Source: Clostridia bacterium (GTDB lineage: Bacteria > Bacillota_A > Clostridia > Christensenellales > Aristaeellaceae). From it: 62,930 nt of DNA. Location of the stretch: the NCBI GenBank assembly GCA_017481065.1, contig JAFUPT010000114.1, forward strand, positions 1-62,930, given 5' to 3'. Made by a program: the position numbers and the translations under genes. Numbering within the stretch: the stretch's first letter is position 1; the number at the start of each line of letters is the position of its first letter. Positions 41,255-49,519 of this stretch are shown here, piece by piece. The notes below the pieces were generated by a model. The model was not told the DNA's origin. It saw nothing but the letters and a program-made list of their open reading frames with translations, and did not search any database.

Positions 41255-43264
41255 TTAGCCTACGGTGCCTGCGGCGGCGGCACCCTCAACGGGGGCGGCG
41301 GCGACCACGGGCGCGGCTTCGATCACCGGAGCCTCGGTGGGGGCGGCGGTGGAAGCGGCGTTGGTATCGAGGTTCGGGATCTCAAGGATGTTTTCCTCTG
41401 CCGGGATGGCGGTGGGCTGGGCCGTGACGACGGGCATCTCGGTAGCCTCCACCTCGATTGCGGCGGGCATGGTTTCACGCACAGCGCAGCAGGGGAAGAG
41501 CAGGCGGAAAGCGGGGGTATCGCCGAACTTTTCATTCAGGCTGGAAACCAGGCCGCCATGGCCGCCGATGTAGAGGAAATTCAGCACGATGATGACGATC
41601 ACCAGCAGCAGCGCGATGCCGCCGATGGCGCGCAGCACGCCCAGCAGGTGGTGGCCGAAGGAACGGCGGCCATCATCCTCATCATCGAATTCATCGATGT
41701 CTTCATCCTCGTCCTCGTCGTCGTCATACTCATCGTATTCGTCGTCGAAGTCATCCTCATCATCGTCGTACTCGTCGTATTCCTCGTCCTCGTATTCATC
41801 TTCATCATCATCGATGAATTCATCGTCCTCTTCATCATCATCCGCAACCTTCTTATTGCGGCGGCCGACGAGGCCGCGGGACTTCTTTTCCCTCTTGGCG
41901 GGACGAACATCTTCCTCTTCTTCGTCCTCGTCGTCATATTCGTCTTCATCGTCGAAGTCGTCGTCGAAATCGTCTTCATCCTCATCGTCTTCAACGATTT
42001 CTTCCTTCTTCCTGCGGCGGGAGAACAGGCCGAAGCGGGGCTTCTCTTCCTCGTCCTCTTCATCCTCATCATCGAAGTCGAACACGGATTCCCGGGAAAC
42101 CGGCTTGAATTCGCGGGTGGGCTCCTCAACCAGGATGGCCTCCTCGGCCTTCTTTTCCTCGATGGCTTCGGCGGCGGCCTTTACGGCTGCGGTGGAAACG
42201 ACGATGGTATCGCCGCCCACTTCCTCGATGGGAGCCTGCTCGGGAGCGGTTTCCTCCACGATGATGGTTTCTTCAACCGCTGCGGGCGCTTCGGCGGCCT
42301 TGCGGGCTTCCTCCTCGGCGGCCAGGCGAGCGGCCAGCTCGCGGCGCTCGCGGCGGGACATGCCGCTGGTTTCTGCGGCGGCGGCCATTTCGGGAGCGGC
42401 GGGCTGCTGGTTCAGTTCGTCCATTTTCTGTCCTCCTTCGGCAGTGCGGGCTGCGCGGCGCACGGGTGCGGTCGGCGCGGGCACATCTTCGCCGTCGGGA
42501 TCATCATCGAACTCGTCCTCATCGAAGTCCTCGAAATCATCGTAGTCCTCGAGGTCTTCCTCATCCTCCTCGTCCACGCGGGATACGAACAGGCTCATGA
42601 AGCGCTTGAAGCCGCCCTTGCGGGGCTTTTCTTCATCGATGATATCCTCGTCAAAATCCTCGCCGTCGAAATCTTCATCGAAGGCGTCCTCATCGAAATC
42701 TGCCGGGATGCTCTCCTGCTTTGCGGTGGCCCTGCGGGCGCGGCGGGATACCGGCTCCTGGGCTTCGGGGGCTTCGTCGATATCATCGTACTCGGCCTCG
42801 CTCAGGTCCGGCTGGGCGGCCTTGCGGCGCCTTGCGGGAGCTTCATCCTCGAAATCTTCCCCTGAGGCGCGCTTTGCACCGCGCTTGGAGAGATTGCCCT
42901 TCACGCCATTGAAGAACTGGATCATGGTATTGAAGGGGTTGGGATTTTCATACAATTCATCCGCAGCATCTTCGATTTCGTCCTCGGCGTCCTCGGGAAT
43001 ATCCTCGAAGTCATCGTCGAAGGCGTCCTCATCCATCTCCACGGGTTCGGGAGCGGGCTTTGCCTTGGGCTTGGGGATGAAGGCGCGGCGCGGCGCTTCC
43101 TCCTCCTGCGCTGCGGGCGCTTCAGCCGGGCGCGCGGCAGCCATCTTCTCAGGCTCGGCCTGGGAAGCTGCCTCCGGGCTGCGCTGGCGGGACTTATACT
43201 GCTCGTGCCTGCGGCGCAGCTCGTAATAGTCCAGTTCGGGGCTGTTGTTTCGGTTATTGCTCAT
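41255..43264 (-). CDS. Asp/Glu-rich single-pass membrane protein, unknown function
   Basis: 669 residues. The first 510 or so are cytoplasmic and low-complexity: long Asp/Glu blocks (for example DDEDEDDFDDDFDDEDEYDD) alternate with short basic patches (ARRRKAAQP, KKSRGLVGRRNKK) and helical Ala/Glu stretches. One transmembrane helix follows (LLGVLRAIGGIALLLVIVIIVLNFLYI), then an extracytoplasmic tail of about 110 residues rich in Ala/Pro/Thr/Glu. The start at 43264 has GAGGCGG upstream. No family recognised. Such polyacidic tails could hold Ca or Mg ions, bind basic partners or tether envelope proteins. A strong promoter suggests high expression. Confidence 0.75.
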   Translation of the reverse strand: MSNNRNNSPELDYYELRRRHEQYKSRQRSPEAASQAEPEKMAAARPAEAPAAQEEEAPRRAFIPKPKAKPAPEPVEMDEDAFDDDFEDIPEDAEDEIEDAADELYENPNPFNTMIQFFNGVKGNLSKRGAKRASGEDFEDEAPARRRKAAQPDLSEAEYDDIDEAPEAQEPVSRRARRATAKQESIPADFDEDAFDEDFDGEDFDEDIIDEEKPRKGGFKRFMSLFVSRVDEEDEEDLEDYDDFEDFDEDEFDDDPDGEDVPAPTAPVRRAARTAEGGQKMDELNQQPAAPEMAAAAETSGMSRRERRELAARLAAEEEARKAAEAPAAVEETIIVEETAPEQAPIEEVGGDTIVVSTAAVKAAAEAIEEKKAEEAILVEEPTREFKPVSRESVFDFDDEDEEDEEEKPRFGLFSRRRKKEEIVEDDEDEDDFDDDFDDEDEYDDEDEEEEDVRPAKREKKSRGLVGRRNKKVADDDEEDDEFIDDDEDEYEDEEYDEYDDDEDDFDDEYDEYDDDEDEDEDIDEFDDEDDGRRSFGHHLLGVLRAIGGIALLLVIVIIVLNFLYIGGHGGLVSSLNEKFGDTPAFRLLFPCCAVRETMPAAIEVEATEMPVVTAQPTAIPAEENILEIPNLDTNAASTAAPTEAPVIEAAPVVAAAPVEGAAAAGTVG

Positions 43265-43333
43265 AGCGTTACCGCCTCTCATTGTATCGCATGGTATGCA
43301 GAAATTATACAGGAATCATAACTATACACATTC

Positions 43334-43361
43334 ATTATAACACATTCTGCAATTCTGGCAA
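43334..43361 (-). promoter_or_regulatory. Promoter of the acidic membrane protein
   Basis: Minus-strand TTGCCA (43356-43361), 16 bases, TATAAT (43334-43339) with extended TGT. A second TATAAT (43314-43319) lies downstream. Confidence 0.6.
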
Positions 43362-43411
43362 GCTCTGCGCGGCAGATAACAAAAAATATTTACTTCTGCG
43401 TTGGAAAATGT

Positions 43412-43434
43412 ACATCGAGGTCATTTTTTGCATA
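43412..43434 (+). promoter_or_regulatory. Possible sporulation-type promoter of the small basic protein
   Basis: AC (43412-43413), 17 bases, CATA (43431-43434) followed by AAATTA. It has the same spacing as the element at 39201-39223. Confidence 0.3.
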
Positions 43435-43472
43435 AAATTAAACCCATTTTGAGGGGGAGGAGGGGATTTGGA

Positions 43473-43664
43473 ATGGAAAATCCGGGCCAGATGCTTTACA
43501 GGGCGCGGCAGGCGCGGCGGCGGAAGCCCGCGCCGCAGGCGGCATACCGGGAGGAGGCGGCCGCGAGGCCAGCGCCGCAGTTTGTGCCGCGGCATTCGAG
43601 CTACAGCGCGCTGATGCGCAGCCACGACCGGGTGAACACCCGCCACATCCAGGACAATCGCTGA
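43473..43664 (+). CDS. Small basic protein, unknown function
   Basis: 63 residues, MENPGQMLYRARQARRRKP onward, with about 13 Arg, no Cys and no membrane segment. GGAGGAGGGG precedes the ATG. It is divergent from the polyacidic membrane protein and 39 bases before the 306-residue gene, so it may be in an operon with it. A basic peptide next to a polyacidic protein suggests a charge-based partnership, but that is only context. Confidence 0.55.
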   Translation: MENPGQMLYRARQARRRKPAPQAAYREEAAARPAPQFVPRHSSYSALMRSHDRVNTRHIQDNR

Positions 43665-43703
43665 TGGAAGGCGCATATACTTGCCGTAAAGGGGGTCTGG
43701 ACG

Positions 43704-44624
43704 ATGATGCGAAACGACTACAAGCGGTCGCTGATCCTGCTGCGCAGCAATGCGGCGGGATATTCGGGCCATGTGCGCCTGGAGCGGCGGACGCTGATGG
43801 GAACCATGTATTTCATGCTGCAGGCGCCGGAGGATTCCGGAACGCTGTATGCGGCGCTGGTGGGCAGGGGAAGGAATGATTATTACGCCTGCCCGCTGGG
43901 CGAATTCCGCCGGGACAGCCGGGGACAGGCGACGCTGAGTTACAGCTTCGATCCGCGGAACATCTGCGGACGGGAGCTGGAGCAATACCAGATGATCGCG
44001 GTGGCGAATATTTCGGGCGGCAGCTGCAATGCCGTGCTCTATGGAAACGTGGGCGGCCATGCGGACCTGAGCTGGGAGCGGGTGGAGCAGGCGCTGTGCC
44101 TGAGCTTCAACACGGGTCCGGAGCGGCAGGAGGCGGATGAGGCGGTTCCGCAGGCTGCGGAGGAGCCGGTTCCCGAAGCCGCGCCGCTGGCCTTGGAGGA
44201 GGCGGCGCCGGAGGAGATTGTTCCCGGGGAATGCGGCTGCGCGGTTGAGACGGCGGCGGAACCCGCGCCCGCTATGGTGCCGGTGCAGACCGCCGGGGAA
44301 GTGCTGGGCATCGATATGAGCATGCCCTGGCCGGATTCCGTGGAACCGCTGCGGGCGATGTTTGCCGCGCAGGAGGAGCTTACGGATGCGCCGGACAACG
44401 GCTACGTCTACATCGCGGCGCCCCTTCCCGAGGGCGGCGGATACAGCTACCTTGCGGCGGGGCTGCGGGCCGAAAACGGCAGGCCCACGGCGGTGTGCTA
44501 CGCGATACCATCCGCCTTTGCCGCCGAGCCGCCCGCCGGGCTGGAGGATTACGCATGGATGGGCGGCAACAACGCCGGATGGTGGACTGCGGAGATCGAC
44601 CTGGCGACGGAAAAACGCATATAG
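43704..44624 (+). CDS. Protein of unknown function, two-domain
   Basis: 306 residues. The N-terminal domain (about 1-120; SLILLRSNAAGYSGHVRLER, TMYFMLQAP, NISGGSCNAVLYGNVGG) looks like an all-beta module of the sort that follows the YxGHVRLE-type pattern in clostridial envelope or spore proteins. A Pro/Glu/Ala-rich linker covers 125-200. The C-terminal 100 residues (YVYIAAPLPEGGGYSYLAAGL, CYAIPSAFAAEPPAGLEDYAWMGG) form a second beta-rich domain. There is no signal peptide. GGGGG precedes the tandem ATG. The gene ends in a strong terminator. I do not recognise the family. Confidence 0.65.
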   Translation: MMRNDYKRSLILLRSNAAGYSGHVRLERRTLMGTMYFMLQAPEDSGTLYAALVGRGRNDYYACPLGEFRRDSRGQATLSYSFDPRNICGRELEQYQMIAVANISGGSCNAVLYGNVGGHADLSWERVEQALCLSFNTGPERQEADEAVPQAAEEPVPEAAPLALEEAAPEEIVPGECGCAVETAAEPAPAMVPVQTAGEVLGIDMSMPWPDSVEPLRAMFAAQEELTDAPDNGYVYIAAPLPEGGGYSYLAAGLRAENGRPTAVCYAIPSAFAAEPPAGLEDYAWMGGNNAGWWTAEIDLATEKRI

Positions 44625-44630
44625 CGCAGG

Positions 44631-44666
44631 GGCGGAGCTTCAATATTGCTGGAAGCTCCGCCTTTT
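44631..44666 (+). terminator. Terminator before glyS
   Basis: GGCGGAGCTTC (44631-44641), 10-base loop, GAAGCTCCGCC (44652-44662), TTTT. Confidence 0.88.
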
Positions 44667-44689
44667 ATACCTTATTTAACACATGCCGC

Positions 44690-44718
44690 TTGAAAATATG
44701 CGTGAAATCTGCTACAAT
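44690..44718 (+). promoter_or_regulatory. glyS promoter
   Basis: TTGAAA (44690-44695), 17 bases, TACAAT (44713-44718), 35 bases before the ATG. There is no room for a T-box leader, so glyS is not T-box controlled here. Confidence 0.75.
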
Positions 44719-44753
44719 GGGCTTCATAAATTTGAAAAAAGAGGGTTATCGCA

Positions 44754-46136
44754 ATGGCAAAGCTCACGATGGATAAACTCGTCGCACTGTGCAAGAACCG
44801 CGGCTTCATCTTCGCCGGTTCTGAAATCTACGGCGGCCTGGCCAACACCTGGGACTACGGCCCGCTGGGTGTGGAATACAAGAACAACATCAAGAAGGCC
44901 TGGTGGCAGAAGTTCGTTCAGGAATCTCCCTACAACACCGGCCTGGACTGCGCGATCCTGATGAACCGCGAAGTATGGGTTGCCTCCGGCCACGTCGGCG
45001 GCTTCAGCGATCCGCTGATGGACTGCAAGGCATGCAAGGCACGCCACCGCGCGGACAAGCTGATCGAGGATTACACCAAGGGCGAGGAGACCGGCGACGG
45101 CTGGACCAACGCCGAGCTGGAGACCTACATCGCCGAGCATGACGACCTGGTTTGCCCCACCTGCGGCAAGAAGGATTTTACCGGCATCCGCCAGTTCAAC
45201 CTGATGTTCAAGACCCACCAGGGCGTGAACGAGGACTCCGCCGCGGAGATCTACCTGCGCCCCGAAACCGCGCAGGGCATCTTCGTAAACTTCCTCAACG
45301 CCATGCGCACCACCCGCAAGAAGCTGCCCGCCGGCATCTGCCAGATCGGCAAGTCCTTCCGCAACGAAATCACCCCCGGCAACTTCATCTTCCGCGTGCG
45401 TGAATTCGAGCAGATGGAGCTGGAATTCTTCTGCAAGCCCGGCGAGGACCTGGAGTGGTTCAATTACTGGCGCGGCTTCTGCCGCGATTGGCTGCTCTCC
45501 CTCGGTATGAAGGAAGAGAACCTGCGCCTGCGCGACCATGAGCCGGAGAAGCTGGCCTTCTATTCCAAGGCAACCACCGACTTCGAATACCTGTTCCCCT
45601 TCGGCTGGGGCGAGCTCTGGGGCGTGGCGGACCGCACCGACTACGACCTGACCCAGCATCAGAACCACTCTGGCAAGGGCATGGAATACATGGATCCCAC
45701 CACCAACGAGAAGTTCATCCCCTACTGCGTTGAACCCTCCGTCGGCGTGGACCGCCTGGTTCTGGCCTTCCTGTGCGACGCCTACGACGAGGAAGAGCTC
45801 GAGGGCGGCGATGTGCGCACCGTGCTGCATCTGCATCCGGCGCTGGCTCCCTACAAGGTAGCCGTAATGCCCCTGCAGAAGAACAAGCTGGGCGACCAGG
45901 CCAAGGAGCTGTATGCACAGCTTTCCAAGAAGTTCCGCTGCGATTACGACGAGACCGGCTCCATCGGCAAGCGCTATCGCCGTCAGGACGAGATCGGCAC
46001 TCCCTACTGCATCTGCGTTGACTTCGACACCGCCGAAACCGGCAATGTCACCGTCCGCGACCGCGATACCATGCAGCAGGAAGTTGTTGCCATCTCCGAA
46101 CTGAACGCCTGGCTGGAAAAGAAGCTGGAGTTCTAA
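44754..46136 (+). CDS. glyS: Glycine-tRNA ligase, homodimeric type
   Basis: Class II aminoacyl-tRNA synthetase of the alpha-2 type, 460 residues. It begins [32 protein letters not shown]. It has [13 protein letters not shown] (motif 2 region), [28 protein letters not shown], and the C-terminal anticodon-binding domain [17 protein letters not shown] Cys pair in CPTCGKKDF and DCKACKARH may bind zinc. The single-chain form, rather than the alpha2beta2 GlyQ/GlyS form, is common in this group. GAGGG precedes the ATG. Confidence 0.96.
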   Translation: MAKLTMDKLVALCKNRGFIFAGSEIYGGLANTWDYGPLGVEYKNNIKKAWWQKFVQESPYNTGLDCAILMNREVWVASGHVGGFSDPLMDCKACKARHRADKLIEDYTKGEETGDGWTNAELETYIAEHDDLVCPTCGKKDFTGIRQFNLMFKTHQGVNEDSAAEIYLRPETAQGIFVNFLNAMRTTRKKLPAGICQIGKSFRNEITPGNFIFRVREFEQMELEFFCKPGEDLEWFNYWRGFCRDWLLSLGMKEENLRLRDHEPEKLAFYSKATTDFEYLFPFGWGELWGVADRTDYDLTQHQNHSGKGMEYMDPTTNEKFIPYCVEPSVGVDRLVLAFLCDAYDEEELEGGDVRTVLHLHPALAPYKVAVMPLQKNKLGDQAKELYAQLSKKFRCDYDETGSIGKRYRRQDEIGTPYCICVDFDTAETGNVTVRDRDTMQQEVVAISELNAWLEKKLEF

Positions 46137-46160
46137 GTCGGCAGGGCCGACAGCCACATG

Positions 46161-46197
46161 CAGAACCCCGACCCGGCAAGAATGGGTCGGGGTTCTG
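46161..46197 (+). terminator. glyS terminator-like hairpin
   Basis: 14-bp stem with the loop GGCAAGAAT. The same loop with a different stem occurs at 54331-54367. The T-run is weak. Confidence 0.6.
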
Positions 46198-46342
46198 TTG
46201 TATGTAGGACGTTTCATTCCTTTTGTCATGTAATACGGGAACGACGAAATCCGCTGCCATAGATTAAAGCAGCGGATTTCTGATGATTGTTGTGTGTTTT
46301 CCTAAAATCAAAGGCCCGAGGGCCTTTTTGTTCTTTGAAATA

Positions 46343-46388
46343 TACCTCATCCGGCCCTGCGGGCCACCTTCTCCTTAAGGAGAAGGCT
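46343..46388. repeat. Second intergenic repeat type (CCTCATCCGGCC ... GGAGAAGG)
   Basis: ACCTCATCC, hairpin GGCCCTGCGGGCC (46353-46365), AC, and a perfect 20-bp palindrome CCTTCTCCTTAAGGAGAAGG (46367-46386). Similar two-hairpin units are known as dispersed repeats in gut Clostridia; this is the only copy in the window. Confidence 0.6.
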
Positions 46389-46406
46389 TTGGTTTTCCAA
46401 TCCTCA

Positions 46407-46437
46407 AAAAACCGACCCCGCTCCGGGGCCGGTTTTT
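46407..46437. terminator. Terminator on the SDR side
   Basis: AAAAACCG-A-CCCC, GCTC loop region, CGGGG-CC-GGTTTTT; one mismatch. It carries the CGCTCCG core seen in three other terminators. Confidence 0.75.
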
Positions 46438-46509
46438 ATGGATGGGATTCTCGAGGGACAAGGTCCCTTGAGCGGGGTTTCAGGGGCAGGGCTCCTGATG
46501 GTTCCTCCC
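46438..46509 (-). repeat. Hairpin-ladder element after the SDR gene
   Basis: Minus-sense: GGGAGGAACCAT, CAGGAGCCCTGCCCCTG hairpin, AAACCCCG, CTCAAGGGAC/GTCCCTCGAG hairpin, AATCCCATCCAT, then the terminator. Confidence 0.78.
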
Positions 46510-47292
46510 TTAGATCACGCCGTAAGCGCCGTCGATGATGATGTCGGCGCCGGTGGTGTATCCTGCGCTCTTGCTGCAGAGCCAGATGATGCAGCCGCAG
46601 AGCTCCTCGGGTTCGGCCATGCGGTGCATGGGGAAGAGGGGCTGCCAGGCGGCGAGCAGCTCGGGCTCGACGAAATCGGGATCGGTGGCCATGGGGGTGG
46701 CGACGTATCCGGGGGAGATGGAATTCACGCGGATGTTCTTGTCGATCAGCTCAATGGCCAGGGACTTGGTCATGTGGATGATGCCGGCCTTGGATGCGTT
46801 GTAGGCGGCCTGGCACTGGGGGATGTTGACCACATGGCCGGAGACGGAGGCGATGTTGATCATGCTGCCCTCGATGCCCTTGGCGATCATGGCGCGGGCG
46901 GCTTCGCGGCAGACGATGTACTCGCCGGTGAGGTTGATATCGAGGCACTGCCGCCACTCTTCAACGGTGGCTTCGAACATATCCTTGTGGTAGCATACGC
47001 CGGCGTCGTTGACGACGATATCCAGGCGGCCGTAAACTTCGATGATCTTGTCGATGCCGGCCTTGACCTGCTGCTCGCTGGTCACGTCGCAGGTGATGTC
47101 CAGGCACTTGCCGCCCTCGGACTCAATGATTTTCACCGTCTCGGCAGCGCCGGAACGGGTGAAGGTTGCGATGTCCGCGCCTGCGCGGGCCAGTTCGCGG
47201 GCGATGACCTGGCCGATGCCGCGGCCGCCGCCGGTGACGAGGGCTACCTTGCCCTCAAGGGAGAACATTTTCTGAAGATAATTCGGGAACAT
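46510..47292 (-). CDS. Short-chain dehydrogenase/reductase (SDR)
   Basis: Classical NAD(P)-dependent SDR, 260 residues. Cofactor motif is VTGGGRGIGQ (residues 20-29), NDAGV near 95, and the catalytic set Asn, Ser (INIASVSGHVVN), Tyr and Lys (AAYNASKAGII), then SISPGYVATPM. AAGGAG precedes the ATG. It is the second gene of a minus-strand operon with the zinc dehydrogenase, 30 bases apart. It belongs to the GntR-linked catabolic island, so the substrate is probably a sugar, polyol or cyclitol. Exact specificity cannot be given. Confidence 0.9.
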   Translation of the reverse strand: MFPNYLQKMFSLEGKVALVTGGGRGIGQVIARELARAGADIATFTRSGAAETVKIIESEGGKCLDITCDVTSEQQVKAGIDKIIEVYGRLDIVVNDAGVCYHKDMFEATVEEWRQCLDINLTGEYIVCREAARAMIAKGIEGSMINIASVSGHVVNIPQCQAAYNASKAGIIHMTKSLAIELIDKNIRVNSISPGYVATPMATDPDFVEPELLAAWQPLFPMHRMAEPEELCGCIIWLCSKSAGYTTGADIIIDGAYGVI

Positions 47293-47322
47293 GCTGTTTC
47301 TCCTTATAATATCGGTGCGTTT

Positions 47323-48354
47323 TTATTCCTGTACGTTAATGATAACCTTCATGGTGGTTTCGCGGTTGGCGTCGATGAACTTATAGGCGTCGAGGAAGTT
47401 CTTGAATGCGAAGAACTTGCTCATCAGCGGCTCGAGCTTCACCTTGCCTTCGGCAACCAGCTCCAAGGCGGTGACATAGTGCTCATGGCGGTACATCATG
47501 GAGGTGTTCAGGTCCAGCTCCTTGTCGTTGAGCACGGCGAGATCGCAGGTGGCCATATCGGCAAATACGGCGACCAGCATGATCTGGCTGCCCTTGCGGG
47601 CGGAGCGGATGGCCTGGTTGATGGTGATGTTGTTGCCGGCGCAATCGTAGATCACGTCTGCCTTGTCGGGGCCGAAGGTTTCAACCATGGCCTCGTTGAA
47701 GTCCTTTTCGCGGGTGTTGACCACAACGTCGACGCCGCACTGCTCCTTGGCGAGCTGCAGGCGGTAATCGGAAACATCGGTCATCATCACCTTGCGCGCG
47801 CCGAGACCCTTTGCGGTCTGGGCGACGAGGTTGCCGATGGGGCCTGCGCCGATGACGACCACATCCTTGCCCTCGATGCCGCCCGCGCACTGGCGGATGG
47901 CGTGTACGGCAACTGCCAGGGGCTCGATCATGGCGCCCTGGTCCAGGGTCATGTTCTCCGGCAGGGGCGTGATCTTGCTCTGGTCGCAGGCGAAGAATTC
48001 GCTGCCCACGCCGGTGCACTGGAAGCCCATAACCTTCAGCTCTTCGCACAGGTTATACTTGCCATGGCGGCAGGGATAGCACTTGCCGCACACTTCCTGG
48101 GGCTCGATGGTGACCTTCTGGCCGACGGCAACCTTGGTGACGCCCTCGCCCACGGCGGCGACGGTGCCGCTGGTCTCGTGGCCCTGGGTCACGGGATACT
48201 TGGTGAAGGGATGCTTGCCATGGTATACATGGATGTCGGAGCCGCAGATGCCGATCTTTTCGATCTTTACCAGCACCTGGCCGGGCTGCACCTGGGGAAC
48301 GGGAACATCGCGGAATTCAATCACGCCGGGCTGGGTCATGACCTGCTGAATCAT
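47323..48354 (-). CDS. Zinc-dependent medium-chain dehydrogenase (sorbitol-dehydrogenase type)
   Basis: 343 residues. Catalytic zinc ligands are Cys37 (GICGSDIHVYHG) and His59-Glu60 (TQGHETSGTV). The structural zinc lobe is complete, Cys89, Cys92, Cys95 and Cys103 in CGKCYPCRHGKYNLC. The Rossmann motif is VIGAGPIGNLVAQ (about 170). The family oxidises secondary alcohols of polyols and related compounds. AAGGAGG precedes the ATG. It is the first gene of the operon with the SDR and is transcribed from a promoter that carries a regulon operator at its start point. Confidence 0.92.
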   Translation of the reverse strand: MIQQVMTQPGVIEFRDVPVPQVQPGQVLVKIEKIGICGSDIHVYHGKHPFTKYPVTQGHETSGTVAAVGEGVTKVAVGQKVTIEPQEVCGKCYPCRHGKYNLCEELKVMGFQCTGVGSEFFACDQSKITPLPENMTLDQGAMIEPLAVAVHAIRQCAGGIEGKDVVVIGAGPIGNLVAQTAKGLGARKVMMTDVSDYRLQLAKEQCGVDVVVNTREKDFNEAMVETFGPDKADVIYDCAGNNITINQAIRSARKGSQIMLVAVFADMATCDLAVLNDKELDLNTSMMYRHEHYVTALELVAEGKVKLEPLMSKFFAFKNFLDAYKFIDANRETTMKVIINVQE

Positions 48355-48414
48355 TTTGCTTAACCTCCTTATGAATAAAAAACATGTTTGAATGTACGTT
48401 AAAGTTATATTGCT

Positions 48415-48459
48415 ATGTCACTACATTGTTAGTATAAGTCCTGCATCTGCTTTTGTCAA
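48415..48459 (-). promoter_or_regulatory. Promoter and operator 1 of the catabolic island
   Basis: Minus-strand TTGACA (48454-48459), 17 bases, TATACT (48431-48436). The 12-bp site ATGTAGTGACAT (48415-48426, read on minus) covers the expected start point and would block transcription when bound. Confidence 0.78.
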
Positions 48460-48533
48460 CCGAAAAAGGGGGCATATGTACCCAAAGCGAAAAAAACTGT
48501 ACAAATTGTTTGGGTATTTGCTTGCGTTATCTA

Positions 48534-48587
48534 TTGAAAAATATCATATTTGTGGTATAATAGGCATGGAATGTATTGTTACGACAT
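48534..48587 (+). promoter_or_regulatory. Promoter and operator 2 (gntR)
   Basis: TTGAAA (48534-48539), 16 bases, TATAAT (48556-48561) with extended TGG. The related site TTGTTACGACAT (48576-48587) lies just downstream of the start point, so the regulator probably controls itself. Confidence 0.68.
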
Positions 48588-48649
48588 TCAATGTTATGCT
48601 GTGAAGCAGCAAAAGCGAAAACTATATAAGAAGGGTGGGAGAGTTTCGC

Positions 48650-49408
48650 ATGCTTGAAGACCACAAGCTGGATAAGACGATACCCATACCACTGTATTTC
48701 CAGCTGAAAAGTTTGCTGCTGGAAGAAATCAAAAAGAATGAATATCCTGTGGACAGCCTGATTCCCACGGAAAAGGAAATTTCCGAAATGTTCGGCATCA
48801 GCCGCACCACCGTGCGCCAGGCCATTACAGAACTGGTGCAGGCGGGCTGGCTTTACCGCATCAAATCCAAGGGCACCTTCGTGGCCCGGGTAAAGATCAA
48901 GCAGGATTTCATCAAGCGGCTCGAGCCCTTTAACGAGCAGATCGAGCGCACCGGCCGCGTGCCAAGCACCCAGCTGCTGGCCTTTGAAACGCTGCCCATG
49001 CCGGAGCAGGTTGCCCAGGTATTCGGTGTGGAGCCGGGAACCAAGGCTGTATACCTGCACCGCAGGAGATGTGCCGACGGCGATCCCATCGTAACTGTGG
49101 AAACCTATCTGCCGCTGGATCTGTGCGCCTTCCTGCTGCACCATGATATGTCCCAGAATTCGCTCTACAACCTGCTTGCCACCCAGGAAAAGACGCGCAT
49201 CTGCCGCGTAAACCGCATCCTGGAGGCCGTCGCGGCGAATATCCGCGATGTTGAGCGGCTGAACATGGTGCGCGGCAAGCCCGTGCAGCTGTTTAAAACC
49301 ATCGGCTACAACAACCTGAACGAGCCGATCGAATATTCCATCGCCCGCTACCGCGGCGACCGGAATAAATTTGAGATCGACCTGCAGGTGGATACCAGTC
49401 CCATGTGA
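48650..49408 (+). CDS. GntR-family transcriptional regulator (HutC/UTRA type)
   Basis: 252 residues. The N-terminal winged helix (about 5-75) has IPLYFQLKSLLLEEI, SLIPTEKEISEMFGISRTTVRQAITELVQAGWL and RIKSKGTFVA. The UTRA effector domain covers about 85-245 (RTGRVPSTQLLAFETLPMP, then YLHRRRCADGDPIVTVETYLP and PIEYSIARYRGDRNKFEIDL). The start at 48650 has GGGAGAG upstream; an earlier in-frame GTG is inside that site. It lies among divergent catabolic operons and related operators precede five transcription units, so it is the likely local repressor, relieved by a pathway metabolite. Confidence 0.92.
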   Translation: MLEDHKLDKTIPIPLYFQLKSLLLEEIKKNEYPVDSLIPTEKEISEMFGISRTTVRQAITELVQAGWLYRIKSKGTFVARVKIKQDFIKRLEPFNEQIERTGRVPSTQLLAFETLPMPEQVAQVFGVEPGTKAVYLHRRRCADGDPIVTVETYLPLDLCAFLLHHDMSQNSLYNLLATQEKTRICRVNRILEAVAANIRDVERLNMVRGKPVQLFKTIGYNNLNEPIEYSIARYRGDRNKFEIDLQVDTSPM

Positions 49409-49413
49409 CCCCT

Positions 49414-49446
49414 GATGCGGGCGGAAAGCCCCGCCCGCATCGTTTT
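49414..49446 (+). terminator. gntR terminator
   Basis: GATGCGGGCGG (49414-49424) with CCGCCCGCATC (49431-49441), then GTTTT. Confidence 0.82.
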
Positions 49447-49477
49447 AATATGCTATATCATGACATTACAATGTAAT
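49444..49477 (+). promoter_or_regulatory. Promoter and operator 3 of the dehydrogenase-kinase operon
   Basis: Site ATATCATGACAT (49455-49466), the reverse-complement form of operator 4, merges with a perfect palindrome ATTACAATGTAAT (49465-49477). The palindrome contains a possible -10 TACAAT (49467-49472), 17 bases after a weak TTTAAT. Confidence 0.65.
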
Positions 49478-49519
49478 GCCATGTCCCCCCCAACAACGAA
49501 TTAAAAGGAGTGCAACACC

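Larger units (their letters stand above)
46137..46437. other. Hairpin-rich convergent gap after glyS
   Basis: This 373-base glyS-SDR gap has no gene. In order: GTCGGC/GCCGAC mini-hairpin; CAGAACCCCGACCC/GGGTCGGGGTTCTG stem (46161-46197); GAAATCCGCTGC/GCAGCGGATTTC (46246-46280); terminator AAAGGCCC/GGGCCTTT (46310-46329); the repeat at 46343-46388; and a terminator with stem AAAAACCG/CGGTTTTT (46407-46437). Confidence 0.75.

Noticed and set aside
41255..43264. Frameshifted or artefactual low-complexity gene
   Set aside because: The Asp/Glu runs use mixed GAT/GAC and GAA/GAG codons, the frame is continuous over 2 kb, and a promoter, ribosome site, transmembrane helix and terminator are all present.
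44719..44753. T-box leader for glyS
   Set aside because: Only 35 bases separate the -10 from the start codon, far too short for a T-box, and no T-box sequence is seen.
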